From: Cordylochernes scorpioides
Taxonomy: Eukaryota; Arthropoda; Arachnida; Pseudoscorpiones; Chernetidae
DNA length: 64,000 nucleotides
NCBI GenBank assembly: GCA_030710605.1
Contig: CP092884.1
Span: forward strand, 19,077,483 to 19,141,482
Direction of reading: 5' to 3'
Under the pieces are notes generated by a model. It worked only from the letters and a program-made list of their open reading frames with translations. It made no database searches and was not told the origin of the DNA. Of the stretch, positions 39,930 to 49,165 are shown piece after piece. Position numbers and translations under genes: made by a program. Position 1 is the first letter of the stretch. Each line of letters opens with the position of its first letter.

Positions 39930-42827
39930 ATGGCTCTAAGTTTATGTATCAGGAAGCGAGCCCCCGTGAGAAGTCAAGTTATAAAGATTCACAAGGAAAT
40001 TATTTCTAATTTGGAAAGTGAATCTAAGAATTATTCTAAGGCAACAGTTGGAGTGAGAAGAATTCAGGATGTACAGAAGGTACTGTTGTCGTCTGATAAA
40101 GAGATAATCGACATTTTGGCAGAAGATGATGAAGCGGATCTAGAAAAGGAAATGGATGATTGTGCATATTATCAAGAAATCATAATTGAAGCAGTTGTCG
40201 CATATGAAGATGCTCAAAAACAAGTTGCAAGAGAAGTTGTAGTTCAAGATTCTTTTATGGATACTACAGAGAAAATAAGACTTCCCACCATTGAATTACC
40301 GAAGTTTAGTGGTAATTTGATGGATTGGTTGACTTTTTGGGCTCAATTTGAGAAAATTCATCTTGATATCAGACTAAAAGATAGCGACAAGTTCTATTAT
40401 TTGCTTCAAAGTCTGAGTGTAGACACTGAGGCCTATAAGATCGTGTCCATTTATCCGCTTACTGAAGAAAATTTTTCTAAGGCGATTGATGTTTTAAGAA
40501 GACGTTATGCTAATCCTGATTTGTTGTTACAAGTTTATGTGAGAGAACTGCTCAAGTTGGTCATCGATAGTGCTAGCGGAAAGAAAAAATTATCTTTTCA
40601 TGAACTATATTATAAAATTCAATCTTATCTTGGTTCTTTAAAGAGTTTGAATCTGGAAAGTGCAAGCCCGGACACATGGCTGTATCCCTTAGTGGAATCG
40701 TGTCTATCTGACGAACTATTGCTAGCGTGGCAGAGAAGATCTCAGTTCGTCAAGCTTGATGTTGAACATCAGACGAGACTGATTCAACTGATGGACTTTT
40801 TGGAAAGGGAGATTTTGATTCAGCAGAACATCCAGTTAGCTAAGGGCGGTTTCCAAAGTGCTGAAACTTCCGACCAAGAAAGAAGGAAAGGATTTTATAA
40901 GAAGAAAAATGATATTCCAACGGTGACCGGATTACAACAAACGGAATTAGGCGGATGTATATTCTGTGAAAGGAAGCATGCGAGTCAAAATTGTTTTGCC
41001 GCTAAAAAGATGTCTTTAGAAGAAAAAAGAAAAGTCATCCGTGAAAAGAAGGCTTGCTTCAAATGCTTAAAGGGACGCCATCTTGCTAGATATTGCAGAA
41101 CAAGGGTTAGGTGCTACAACTGTGGCTCGTCTCATTTTTTAATTATGTGCACTCGAGGAGATAGAAATAACAAAGAGGCTGCTCAATTGGGAATTGAACC
41201 AGAGTTGACTAGTCAAAATTCAGAAAGGGTTAAACAACGGGTTTCACATCGCGAAAATTCTGAATCTTTTGATGCTACGGTGAAACCAAACGAAGATTTG
41301 AAAAGGCATAATGATTGTTCCAACCAAGTTTGTCAGCGGAATGTTGCTCTTCAGACTTTGATGTTGAATGTTATTGCACCAAAGGGGAGGAAATTAGTGC
41401 GCGCATTTCCTGATTCAGGTTCTCAACATACTTATATTTTGAAGACAACAGCGGAAGAATTAGGACTGAAACCTGTGACGAAAGAGACTGTTCATCATGC
41501 TTTATTTGGCGGAATACAAACAACGGCTGTTACGCATAATTTGTATGATGTTCAGTTAAAGGCAGACGATGAAAATTTTGTTTGCAAAGTCACTGTTCGT
41601 GATCAGTCAAAGATCTGTCAAGCCCTTCCAAGAATTCCCAAAACAAGTTTAATTTCTAAAGAGTTGGAACAAAGAAAGATTAAAGTTACAGATCTTGGAG
41701 ATGACAACCCGCCTATAGAGCTCCTCATCGGTGCAGATATTTATGGGAAATTGATGACTGGAAAAACGCTGCAACTGGATTGCGGTTTAACAGCTATGCT
41801 TACCCATTTTGGTTGGACGTTACTAGGCAGCTTGAAGGAATGGTCTGATGAAGAAAATTCTATGCTGGTTATGTCCATGAAAAATGAAATTGAAGGCGTG
41901 GAAAAAGAGGATTCTGAAACTGCAGTTGATAGCTATGTAGGTGTGAAGGAAGCGGAGTCTAAAGACTATAAAGCAAAGGATTCTGAGCCTAAGAGCGATG
42001 GAGTGAAGGATTCTGAGACTGCAATTAAAGGTTATGAATCGGTGAACAATTCAGAAGAGAAGATTAAGGCAAATAAAGTTGAAGATTATGAAGTGGCTGA
42101 TCAAGTCAGATATTTTGAAACTATTGAGGCAAAAGATAAAAATGAGCAAATTGAGATTAATTCGAGGAATATCGCTAAGACATCTTCAGATCTTCAACGA
42201 AATAAGAGACCTTTAAAACCCTATAAAGTTTATCGAGCTAAATCGAAGAGATCAAAAATAATCAATCTCTGTTTTCATGAGTTACTTGCACTTGTACTTC
42301 TTTCATTAGCTGTTACTGCTCTTCTTATTGCTATGATAAAGGACGAGATCGATGGGAGGAGTTGGTCTTTGCACTTGTTTACTGATGCGAGTCGGACAGC
42401 TTACTCCGCAGTGGTATTTCACCGGGTAGAAAATGAAGAAATACGGGTCAGTTTTATGTCCGCTAAAACACTAGTGACTCCAATGAAAAGAGAAATACTC
42501 AAAAGGAATAAGAAAACTGGCGAAAGCGAAATGATTGTTAAAGAGATTATTGATTGGAAGACGCTTCAAGAGAGCGACTGCGTTAGACCTATAAAATGGA
42601 GATTTAATCCTCCCTTTGCGGCTTGGTGGGGAGGTTGGTGGGAGCGTTTAATTCGCTCTATGAAGAATTTGTTGAAAAGAACTCCAGGAAAGGATGGAAT
42701 TGTTCGAGTTGCCAAATTAAAGACAGGAGACGGGATTATAATAAGACCTATACAACGTCTTTGCCCAATGGAGTTGGATTTTCCGAAAGAGATTTCGAAT
42801 CGATTCCAGGATAATGTTGGATGCTGA
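39930..42827 (+). CDS. BEL/Pao gag-protease polyprotein with reverse transcriptase replaced
   Basis: 965 codons without a stop. Residues 1-320 are BEL gag (LPKFSGNLMDWLTFWAQFE block at 124-142). Zinc knuckles follow: CIFC-type (343-355), CFKCLKGRHLARYC (376-389) and CYNCGSSHFLIMC (395-407). The aspartic protease has DSGS at 495-498, with LIGADIYGKL and FGWTLLGSL behind it. From about 645 to 812, where reverse transcriptase should be, there is instead a Lys/Glu/Asp/Ser-rich stretch with repeated KDSE-type units and one strongly hydrophobic helix (783-803). A short RNase H piece (LFTDASRTAYSAVVF) and the C-terminal integrase end (PPFAAWWGGWWERLIRSMK, DGIVRVAKLKTGDG) follow. The product cannot reverse transcribe by itself. 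An open frame suggests either very recent rearrangement or a maintained Gag-like function. Confidence 0.88.
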   Translation: MALSLCIRKRAPVRSQVIKIHKEIISNLESESKNYSKATVGVRRIQDVQKVLLSSDKEIIDILAEDDEADLEKEMDDCAYYQEIIIEAVVAYEDAQKQVAREVVVQDSFMDTTEKIRLPTIELPKFSGNLMDWLTFWAQFEKIHLDIRLKDSDKFYYLLQSLSVDTEAYKIVSIYPLTEENFSKAIDVLRRRYANPDLLLQVYVRELLKLVIDSASGKKKLSFHELYYKIQSYLGSLKSLNLESASPDTWLYPLVESCLSDELLLAWQRRSQFVKLDVEHQTRLIQLMDFLEREILIQQNIQLAKGGFQSAETSDQERRKGFYKKKNDIPTVTGLQQTELGGCIFCERKHASQNCFAAKKMSLEEKRKVIREKKACFKCLKGRHLARYCRTRVRCYNCGSSHFLIMCTRGDRNNKEAAQLGIEPELTSQNSERVKQRVSHRENSESFDATVKPNEDLKRHNDCSNQVCQRNVALQTLMLNVIAPKGRKLVRAFPDSGSQHTYILKTTAEELGLKPVTKETVHHALFGGIQTTAVTHNLYDVQLKADDENFVCKVTVRDQSKICQALPRIPKTSLISKELEQRKIKVTDLGDDNPPIELLIGADIYGKLMTGKTLQLDCGLTAMLTHFGWTLLGSLKEWSDEENSMLVMSMKNEIEGVEKEDSETAVDSYVGVKEAESKDYKAKDSEPKSDGVKDSETAIKGYESVNNSEEKIKANKVEDYEVADQVRYFETIEAKDKNEQIEINSRNIAKTSSDLQRNKRPLKPYKVYRAKSKRSKIINLCFHELLALVLLSLAVTALLIAMIKDEIDGRSWSLHLFTDASRTAYSAVVFHRVENEEIRVSFMSAKTLVTPMKREILKRNKKTGESEMIVKEIIDWKTLQESDCVRPIKWRFNPPFAAWWGGWWERLIRSMKNLLKRTPGKDGIVRVAKLKTGDGIIIRPIQRLCPMELDFPKEISNRFQDNVGC

Positions 42828-42865
42828 TTTGGAAAAATTATTGTGAATAATTTTTGTGGGGAGTA

Positions 42866-43243
42866 TGTTGGAAAGCCTAGGCAAATTTTACAAGAGTAAA
42901 ATTAAAAGAAGACTATGCAAACTAGGCTTTGCGAAAAAAGATCTATGTAAATCTTCCACAGATAAAAAAACGAGGATAGCATCAAGTGTGTGTCCACAAG
43001 AAGTTGGAGCTCTACGCGTTTGAGACGACAGCTGGGAGTGCCGCTGTCCTTGTTTGGATCCTTCAACTTTGACTGTTATTAACTGTTTTGGCTTTACTTC
43101 TTTAATATATTAAGGCGATCAAGTAGTTGAGCCTAATAAATTTATTTTACGAAATTTAGATCTGATTTTTCCAGCACTTGAGCAGGACACTTAATTGTTA
43201 TAAGAAGTTGGCGGACTTATCTTAGTATTCTCGTGCCGCTACA
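42866..43243 (+). repeat. BEL 3' LTR
   Basis: 378 bp, near-identical to the 5' LTR; preceded by GTGGGGAG. Confidence 0.93.
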
Positions 43244-43432
43244 GACCCAATGATATAATCAAAATACCAGCCATGGAAAGGATGCTCTTCTGAGGACAGG
43301 AACATTACCAGCTTGTGGCTGGTTAGGGGAGAGCTAGATACATGTAGAAAGCTTTAGTTTTAATCAACATTTTTTGTATTAATAATTCATATTTGATTCA
43401 ATTGTCCTCAGTTGTTATTTTGTTCACTAAAG

Positions 43433-43543
43433 GACCACCACCTCCAGCAGCAGCAGGAGGAGGAACAGCTGAGGAAGAAGAACTGTACCAGCCGGTGGTG
43501 GAGCTGCCCTCCACCAGCCCCCCTCCCCCCACCACCCCACCAG
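43433..43543 (+). CDS. LRP11-like gene, exon 7 (juxtamembrane stalk)
   Basis: Acceptor TTCACTAAAG|GA, donor CAG|GTAGGA; phase 1/1. Encodes GPPPPAAAGGGTAEEEELYQ and a Pro/Thr-rich end. The donor is optional, because reading through the next 51 nt stays open. Confidence 0.75.
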
Positions 43544-43594
43544 GTAGGACCCCCCCGCACCTAGCAGCTGCCCACCTGACACTTCTGTGGATAG
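43544..43594 (+). other. 51-nt intron 7 (possibly retained)
   Basis: GTAGGA...GTGGATAG, phase 1 like the preceding introns and almost as short as intron 3. Because 51 is a multiple of three and contains no stop, a 17-residue insert would result from retention. Confidence 0.6.
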
Positions 43595-43827
43595 TCCCAA
43601 CTCGACCCCCCACCCTGTCTCCACAAGCCAAGGCTCTCAGCCTGTTACGCACTCACCCCACAAATACCAATGGCGCCATCTTGGCCCTGCTTCTGGGGGT
43701 GTTTGTCATCTCTGTGTTTGGCCTGCTGGTGGCATGCCGCATCAGCTCCCTGCGCCATCGTCTTACACGCAAACGGCGTTCCCTGGTCCACGATGCTGAC
43801 TACCTAGTCAATGGCATGTACCTATAG
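43595..43827 (+). CDS. LRP11-like gene, exon 8 (membrane helix and tail)
   Basis: Encodes the transmembrane helix (GAILALLLGVFVISVFGLLV) followed by basic stop-transfer residues (RHRLTRKRR) and the tail end DADYLVNGMYL, then TAG at 43825-43827. The tail contains a YLVN/YL-type tyrosine motif that could serve in sorting; that function is inferred. Confidence 0.88.
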
Positions 43828-44226
43828 CATCATATTCCTACACCCCTGTGTGTCATTTTGTTAGGCTCTGTTTGGGTTGCCTTAAAAGCATTTGTGTTTA
43901 CACTTGTTTTAATTTGTCAAGGAGCAACATTTGGGTGTAAGGGGAATGGGCAAGGCAGCTAGGTAAGAATGGTAGAAAGACATTCCTACCAAATTGTTCA
44001 GAAAGTAGTCAAGAGTTTATCTATCCTGCTGACTACCATCTAGGCCTGTCTCTCTCTGTGTGCATTAGGTCACCAGCAGTATGACCCTTTCAGATCACAT
44101 CTTATTTAGATATCTGTGCTTTACTCAGATTTGGTATAAAATCTAAGTGTATAGACACCTTCATTTGACAGACTATTGGGTGGACAACATAACCTTTGTT
44201 CATTACAAAATTTCCCATTTAATAAA
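43828..44226 (+). other. Probable 3' UTR of the LRP11-like gene
   Basis: No further coding sequence. An AATAAA at 44221-44226 is the first plausible polyadenylation signal, giving a 3' UTR of about 0.4 kb. Longer forms cannot be excluded. Confidence 0.5.
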
Positions 44227-44229
44227 TAG

Positions 44230-45480
44230 GAAAACTTGATAGAATCGCTATATATAAATGTGTTAACACTGTAATGCCGAAAACGATTACGATCAAGATT
44301 GAAAAATGATAATGACTAAAAAATAATTATTGAGATAAAGCTTGGTTTTTTGTCCTTCTAAATACTTAACAGAACTGGTATCTTTATATATAAAAGTAAA
44401 ATTCTATTGCCGATAATGTTTAGGACAATAAGTCAATCTTAACTCAAAATATAATTAGCCTGTTTAAATTTGATTTCAAACAAAAATATGACTTTTTAAA
44501 AATATGTATACACTTAGGGGAAAGCTCAGGCATTGCCCAATTCATTCGGCGAGTATGTTTGTTATAAACCAGGTGAGGAGAGAGTTCAGCTCTAGGAAAA
44601 GTCTAGCTTGTCCTGGGCCCATCCACCCTAGCCCAATGTTGCTCTTTCCAAAGTGGATCTCATTGTTGAGACTCTAGTCATTATTTTGAAATTATTGTTT
44701 TAAATGCATTTTTATTTATTTATTTTTGTATATATATATCTATATATGTCCCCTTAGGGGTCTCAAGTCAAATTATCCGACACAAAGTGCATTACACACA
44801 GTCCTTTCTTAAATTATATTTGTTGTTGTTTTTTTTTTTTTTGTTATCTAAAAAACAATATTGTCTGGTTTTCCAAGTTCTCTTACCACTAGATGACGAC
44901 ATCATTGAACCGTATCAAGGTGTGAGTACAGTATAGTCCTCATGTTAGAAACCATAGCCTAAAATCTTAGACTAAACTCAGCTTCTACTGGAGGTGGTCT
45001 TACACATCAGAGACTGTTCAAGGGGAAAGATTCCTCATGACTTGACCTGATATGACAGACTGTCAAGAGAGACCACCACTTCCAGGAGATATCAGGTGTT
45101 TAGTTGTTTTTCAGCTAGTGGTGTCATGGAAGACTCGACTGTACACAGAAATTTTAAAGAGCACAACTCTCCTGACAGTAATTTATAATCTTAAATGTGA
45201 TGTGTGTTAGAGCAATATGTCTCAAATGGGGAGCCAACTATCAATTCCTTGTTCTACTCAATCAATTATTTCAATTCTACTTTTACAATTCAACCAACAA
45301 ATTCCTATTTTACCGAGTACATTGAGAAAATTACTGGAAAGTTCACCACTGAAAAGCTGGCACAATAGAATTTTTTTTTTTTTCATTAAAAAAAAAAAAA
45401 AGAATTAAGGTCATACAATTACACCTTAGGCATAGCACACCATATATTTATATATAAAAAGTAACTACTCAATTAAATAC
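44230..45480. other. Downstream intergenic sequence; weak Helitron-like relic
   Basis: No gene is recognised. A degenerate Helitron-type terminus lies at 44515-44553 (GGCATTGCCCAATTCATTCGG, then CGAGT), related to the better ends at 9060 and 46613. Confidence 0.4.
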
Positions 45481-45481
45481 A

Positions 45482-45925
45482 CCGTAAAACCCCGCAAATA
45501 CGAACCCCAGATATAGCGAACCTTCCCTTATAACGAACCTAAGGCGATTCCAGATTCCATTGAAAATACCATCGTTATAACGAACTTTGCGATTTTTAAT
45601 ATAATGAACTACCCCTATAACCTCTATTTCAGGTCCCAAAATAATAAAATCTATTTAAAATACTCTGCTTATAACGAACTTAAAATTGTAATTAAAAAAA
45701 TTAAAACAACAAAATTTTGAGCATGTTTCAGCTCGCGGATCGCGGTTTCAAAACAATAAATTTAGAGTAATTGTTTGTTTTCATTTACATTCTACTTTTG
45801 CTGTATGTTGTATAAATTTTTACATATTTTACTTTTTTATTAAATAGAATACATTTGCAACCATCAAATTTGAAATAGAAAAAATGCAAATGGCTTCCAA
45901 AATAAAGAAAACAAAGGCCTTGGTA
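45482..45925 (+). mobile_element. CAGTAAAACCCC-family element, left fragment
   Basis: The end GTAAAACCCCGC and the ATAACGAAC repeats match the family. Similarity stops near 45925 (AAAGAAAACAAAGGCC), so it is a fragment. Confidence 0.7.
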
Positions 45926-46409
45926 CCCCAGGCGTATAGTCTTCAGTCTAGGTAGCCTTGGAGTCCTTAGTACCCAATACGTAATCCGCCATAGAAACGC
46001 CCATCTACAAAATTACAAAGCAGTAAATTAGAAGATGAAGACAGCTTTCAAGACATTTGCACACTCACTGAATCCTAATGACAATGCAAGTATGAAAAAT
46101 TTCAGACACCTAGATTGATGAGATGTATGTTAATATTAATTTTGTTGTTTTTAAATACATTGTCAAAATTATTGGTCTTTTCTTGTGTCGTTTTCACATT
46201 TTTCAAATAAATAGATGTCTTACACTCAAAACTGAACTTTGGGTGTATAATTTCTATTTTACAATTGTTTGTGTCCTAATACACCATAAAAACATAGTAA
46301 GAACTTAGGAAAAAAAATCGTGTTATACAGTGTTATATTAGAATACTTTCTATTTTGTTGTAAAATTCTGAATTGTATTACTATTTTATAGAATGCTTGA
46401 CATTAACTT

Positions 46410-46613
46410 TTGTTTTCATTATATACCATAAAGTGTTTTACTTCAAGGATTATTCATAGGGCAAACTTTCACTTGGGGAGATCCCGGGTGAAGCCGGGTC
46501 ATAATTATAATTGTAACAAATCGTATTTGAATAAAAACATTTTAAAATATATATACGCACTCAGGGAATTGTTCTCGGGTAAAACCCGGGCATTGCCCAG
46601 GTCATTCGGCTAG
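46410..46613 (+). mobile_element. Helitron-type 3' end
   Basis: AACCCGGGCATTGCCCAGGT hairpin, spacer, CTAG at 46610-46613 then T. Sequence upstream (AATTGTAACAAATCGTATT) matches that before 9060. A second GC-rich hairpin (GATCCCGGGTGAAGCCGGGT) lies at 46480-46500. Confidence 0.55.
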
Positions 46614-47167
46614 TTCTCTATATAAGTATAAAATATTTAATTCAATTAATATAAATTTAATTTTTAGTACCCCATTTATATTTATCCGAATTTTATATAT
46701 TTAAACGATACTCATTATTTCTTTTGATTTGTTATCTATATACGTTTATATATTTTATATATCATTTTACACAATTACACTTAATCTTTTTAAAATAAAG
46801 TACAATACTTAAAATAAAATGTTTCTTTTATACAAACCAAAATTAGAAAATAAACTTTTAAATCGGTAACCTCAAAAGTAGATAGCCATTATAAAGCACT
46901 AATATTTGAATTAATTTTGCTTTATATTTTAATTCTGAAATATGCAAGGTCATCAGGCCTGGAGCAGACTTCCTGCCAAAACCGAAACCTATCTCTGCCA
47001 CAGTGGGCCACTGGTTGTGAGTGAAATCAACAAATTTGCAAATAACTTTAAGGATATTCAAGATAAAGTATGAAAATATTACTATAACTTTTTGCAGGTT
47101 CAACCATATATATCGTTAAAATATCAGTCAGATTAGTTACATATTGTAGATGTGTAGAGTCGACAAA

Positions 47168-47228
47168 CATACACATACATACATACATACATACATACAT
47201 ACATACATACATACATACATACATACAT
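47168..47228. repeat. (ACAT)n microsatellite
   Basis: About 15 ACAT units. The Penelope-like palindrome is inserted at its right end and duplicates part of the boundary. Confidence 0.9.
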
Positions 47229-47234
47229 GCGTAT
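47223..47234. repeat. 12-bp target duplication of the Penelope-like palindrome, left copy
   Basis: ATACATGCGTAT here and at 49026-49037. Confidence 0.85.
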
Positions 47235-47313
47235 CAATTGAAAAAGCCCTGTAAGATTTATATATGAATAAAACAAAGCATCAAGGGCTGCGTTTCTTTA
47301 TTAAAACAAATAT

Positions 47314-47351
47314 ATTCGAGCTTTCGGGCACATACGCCCTTCTACAGGAAT
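47314..47351 (-). ncRNA. Hammerhead-like motif of Penelope-like element 2, left arm
   Basis: Mirror copy of 48936-48973 with the same CTGTAGA core. Confidence 0.5.
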
Positions 47352-47487
47352 TAATAAACAATAATCCAACTAGTTTGAAATAAGATTTATATTTAAATTT
47401 AACGTGCATATCCACGATACACGTGCATTTCAATTTGCAAGGTATCCCATCAGACATGTGATATCTTATACTGTGAATGAATTATTT

Positions 47488-48117
47488 TTATCTTATTTTA
47501 TTTAAGTCTATTGAATTATATGCTTCTGGTAAATCAATTCTGCGATTTATACTGTTATATTGTTTGGATACTATTGCTTCAATTATTAATCTTTGAAATT
47601 TATTATTAATATTGTTATAATGTACTTTAGGTTCATTTAAGTTAAATGTGTGTCCTGTTGAATTGGAGTGCTGTACTATTAATGATAATAGGTCATTTCT
47701 GTTTATGTTTCTTCTGTGTTCAATGATTCTATTATGCAATTTTCTTCCCGTTTCTCCTACATATTTGGCATTACAATTATTACATTCTATAGAATAAATT
47801 ACCTCTTTTCTGCTTGATATATATTCAGTTTGCCTGTTTTTTGTAATCGGGTTTCTTAAGATATCTGATAAGTTGGGAGAGTTGCTATAAAAGGTTTTTA
47901 TTCCATATTTATCTAGTGTTCTAGAAATGTGGATGGATTTCGGGGAATATGGGATGTAACAATTCTGCCTATATATTTTAGTTTTTTGTGTTGACATGTT
48001 AGATGTGACCTGTGCCTGATAGAAATGTTTTAAAATAAATGTTTTGGGATAACCAGCTGATGTCAAATTATTGATAACGGTTTGCGTTTCTTGCGTTTTG
48101 TATTGATTCTGCCCCAT
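47488..48117 (-). CDS. Penelope-like GIY-YIG endonuclease fragment, left arm
   Basis: A 209-codon open frame. The first part (NQYKTQETQTVINNLTSAGY...KIYRQNCYIPYSPKSIHISR) is the Penelope linker region after the reverse transcriptase thumb. The second has CNNCNAKYVGETGRKLHNRI with the GIY-YIG motif in the degenerate KYVG form, then EHRRNINRND, and ends DLPEAYNSIDLNKIR. The catalytic Arg (HNRIIEH) is present. Without a reverse transcriptase it cannot mobilise itself. It is the N-terminally shorter of the two mirror copies. Confidence 0.88.
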   Translation of the reverse strand: MGQNQYKTQETQTVINNLTSAGYPKTFILKHFYQAQVTSNMSTQKTKIYRQNCYIPYSPKSIHISRTLDKYGIKTFYSNSPNLSDILRNPITKNRQTEYISSRKEVIYSIECNNCNAKYVGETGRKLHNRIIEHRRNINRNDLLSLIVQHSNSTGHTFNLNEPKVHYNNINNKFQRLIIEAIVSKQYNSINRRIDLPEAYNSIDLNKIR

Positions 48118-48136
48118 TAGTCATAAAATTAACACA

Positions 48137-48799
48137 GTGAAAACATTAACTAAAAGAATTTATACTCATTGTTCTTTAAATCAATACAAAACGCAAGAAA
48201 CGCAAACCGTTATCAATAATTTGACATCAGCTGGTTATCCCAAAACATTTATTTTAAAACATTTCTATCAGGCACAGGTCACATCTAACATGTCAACACA
48301 AAAAACTAAAATATATAGGCAGAATTGTTACATCCCATATTCCCCGAAATCCATCCACATTTCTAGAACACTAGATAAATATGGAATAAAAACCTTTTAT
48401 AGCAACTCTCCCAACTTATCAGATATCTTAAGAAACCCGATTACAAAAAACAGGCAAACTGAATATATATCAAGCAGAAAAGAGGTAATTTATTCTATAG
48501 AATGTAATAATTGTAATGCCAAATATGTAGGAGAAACGGGAAGAAAATTGCATAATAGAATCATTGAACACAGAAGAAACATAAACAGAAATGACCCATT
48601 ATCATTAATAGTACAGCACTCCAATTCAACAGGACACACATTTAACTTAAATGAACCTAAAGTACATTATAACAATATTAATAATAAATTTCAAAGATTA
48701 ATAATTGAAGCAATAGTATCCAAACAATATAACAGTATAAATCGCAGAATTGATTTACCAGAAGCATATAATTCAATAGACTTAAATAAAATAAGATAA
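48137..48799 (+). CDS. Penelope-like GIY-YIG endonuclease fragment, right arm
   Basis: A 220-codon open frame, the mirror copy of 47488-48117. It extends further at the N-terminus with KTLTKRIYTHCSLNQYK, a typical Penelope segment also seen (TKRAFTHCSS) in element 1. One residue differs in the shared part (RNDPLSL here, RNDLLSL in the left arm). The frames are intact in both arms, so purifying selection or very recent duplication is likely. Confidence 0.88.
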   Translation: MKTLTKRIYTHCSLNQYKTQETQTVINNLTSAGYPKTFILKHFYQAQVTSNMSTQKTKIYRQNCYIPYSPKSIHISRTLDKYGIKTFYSNSPNLSDILRNPITKNRQTEYISSRKEVIYSIECNNCNAKYVGETGRKLHNRIIEHRRNINRNDPLSLIVQHSNSTGHTFNLNEPKVHYNNINNKFQRLIIEAIVSKQYNSINRRIDLPEAYNSIDLNKIR

Positions 48800-48935
48800 A
48801 AATAATTCATTCACAGTATAAGATATCACATGTCTGATGGGATACCTTGCAAATTGAAATGCACGTGTATCGTGGATATGCACGTTAAATTTAAATATAA
48901 ATCTTATTTCAAACTAGTTGGATTATTGTTTATTA

Positions 48936-48973
48936 ATTCCTGTAGAAGGGCGTATGTGCCCGAAAGCTCGAAT
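48936..48973 (+). ncRNA. Hammerhead-like motif of Penelope-like element 2, right arm
   Basis: Stem I ATTC (48936-48939), core CTGTAGA (48940-48946), extra A, stem II GGGC...GCCC with a GTATGT loop, GAAA (48962-48965), AGCU stem III, cleavage base C (48969), and GAAT (48970-48973), which pairs with ATTC. The core has U where the consensus has A (CUGANGA), in both arms, so it may be a natural variant or a shared lesion. Confidence 0.5.
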
Positions 48974-49069
48974 ATATTTGTTTTAATAAAGAAACGCAGC
49001 CCTTGATGCTTTATTTTATTCATATATACATGCGTATATACACTGACTTTTATATATATATATATATGA

Positions 49070-49165
49070 TACAGTCAATATGACTATAATGAACCATGGC
49101 TATAGTGAACCAAAAGTTCAGTCCCGTTGGGATTTGAAATATAGAAGTATTCTATTGTATGTAGA
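49070..49165 (+). repeat. Relic of the right end of the CAGTAAAACCCC family
   Basis: GGCTATAGTGAACCAAAAG, then TCAGTCCCGTTGGG match the right subterminal part of the element at 12.9 and 53.4 kb. Confidence 0.55.

Larger units (their letters stand above)
39454..43243 (+). mobile_element. BEL/Pao retrotransposon, internally rearranged, young
   Basis: 3790-bp element with 378-bp LTRs (39454-39831 and 42866-43243) differing, as far as I see, by one base (C/T in AAGTCGGAGC), and a 5-bp GACCC duplication (39449-39453, 43244-43248). A primer site-like GGTGAGCCGGACGTGA lies just after the left LTR and a GTGGGGAG purine tract before the right one. It carries a single open frame with BEL-type gag and protease, but lacks the reverse transcriptase. 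It is sense to the host gene, in intron 6. Confidence 0.93.
7123..43827 (+). other. Host gene: LRP11-like type I membrane protein (eight exons)
   Basis: Eight exons join in frame to 515 residues. Domains in order: signal peptide (1-22), MANEC-type domain with Cys 91, 95, 101, 115, 120 and 128, LDL-receptor class A repeat (Cys 187, 194, 200, 207, 213, 225 with the DGSDE calcium motif), a long Pro/Gly/Tyr/Gln-rich stalk, one transmembrane helix (about 465-488) and a 27-residue basic tail ending DADYLVNGMYL. MANEC plus one LDLa repeat, a stalk and a short tail is the LRP11 arrangement. The family's role is poorly defined; it is a plasma-membrane or endosomal receptor-like protein. Intron phases are 0 then all 1, which supports the model. 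The 13.5 kb intron 5 holds the Copia element and intron 6 the BEL element. If the 51-nt last intron is retained the frame stays open (532 residues). Confidence 0.88.
47235..49025. mobile_element. Penelope-like element 2: head-to-head palindrome
   Basis: Two inverted copies of about 860 bp (47261-48104 and 48180-49025) meet around a short centre of about 75 bp. Both encode the same GIY-YIG-containing polypeptide, differing by one residue. A 26-bp segment (47235-47260) lies between the left target duplication and the palindrome and is not repeated on the right, as in the other Penelope-like insertions here. The reverse transcriptase is missing. Near-identity of the arms shows recent origin or ongoing conversion. 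Confidence 0.9.

Noticed and set aside
42277-42337. Membrane helix in the BEL element as evidence for an envelope gene
   Set aside because: A single helix in the middle of the polyprotein, no signal peptide, no separate frame and no fusion-peptide or cleavage site; not enough to call an envelope protein.
43398-43652. Gly/Trp-rich frames antisense to exons 7-8
   Set aside because: Shadows of the Pro/Ala/Gly-rich exon; the + strand frame is supported by splice sites and the membrane helix.
47168-47228. Regular short repeats that could suggest a CRISPR array
   Set aside because: Pure (ACAT)n without spacers in a eukaryotic context: a microsatellite.
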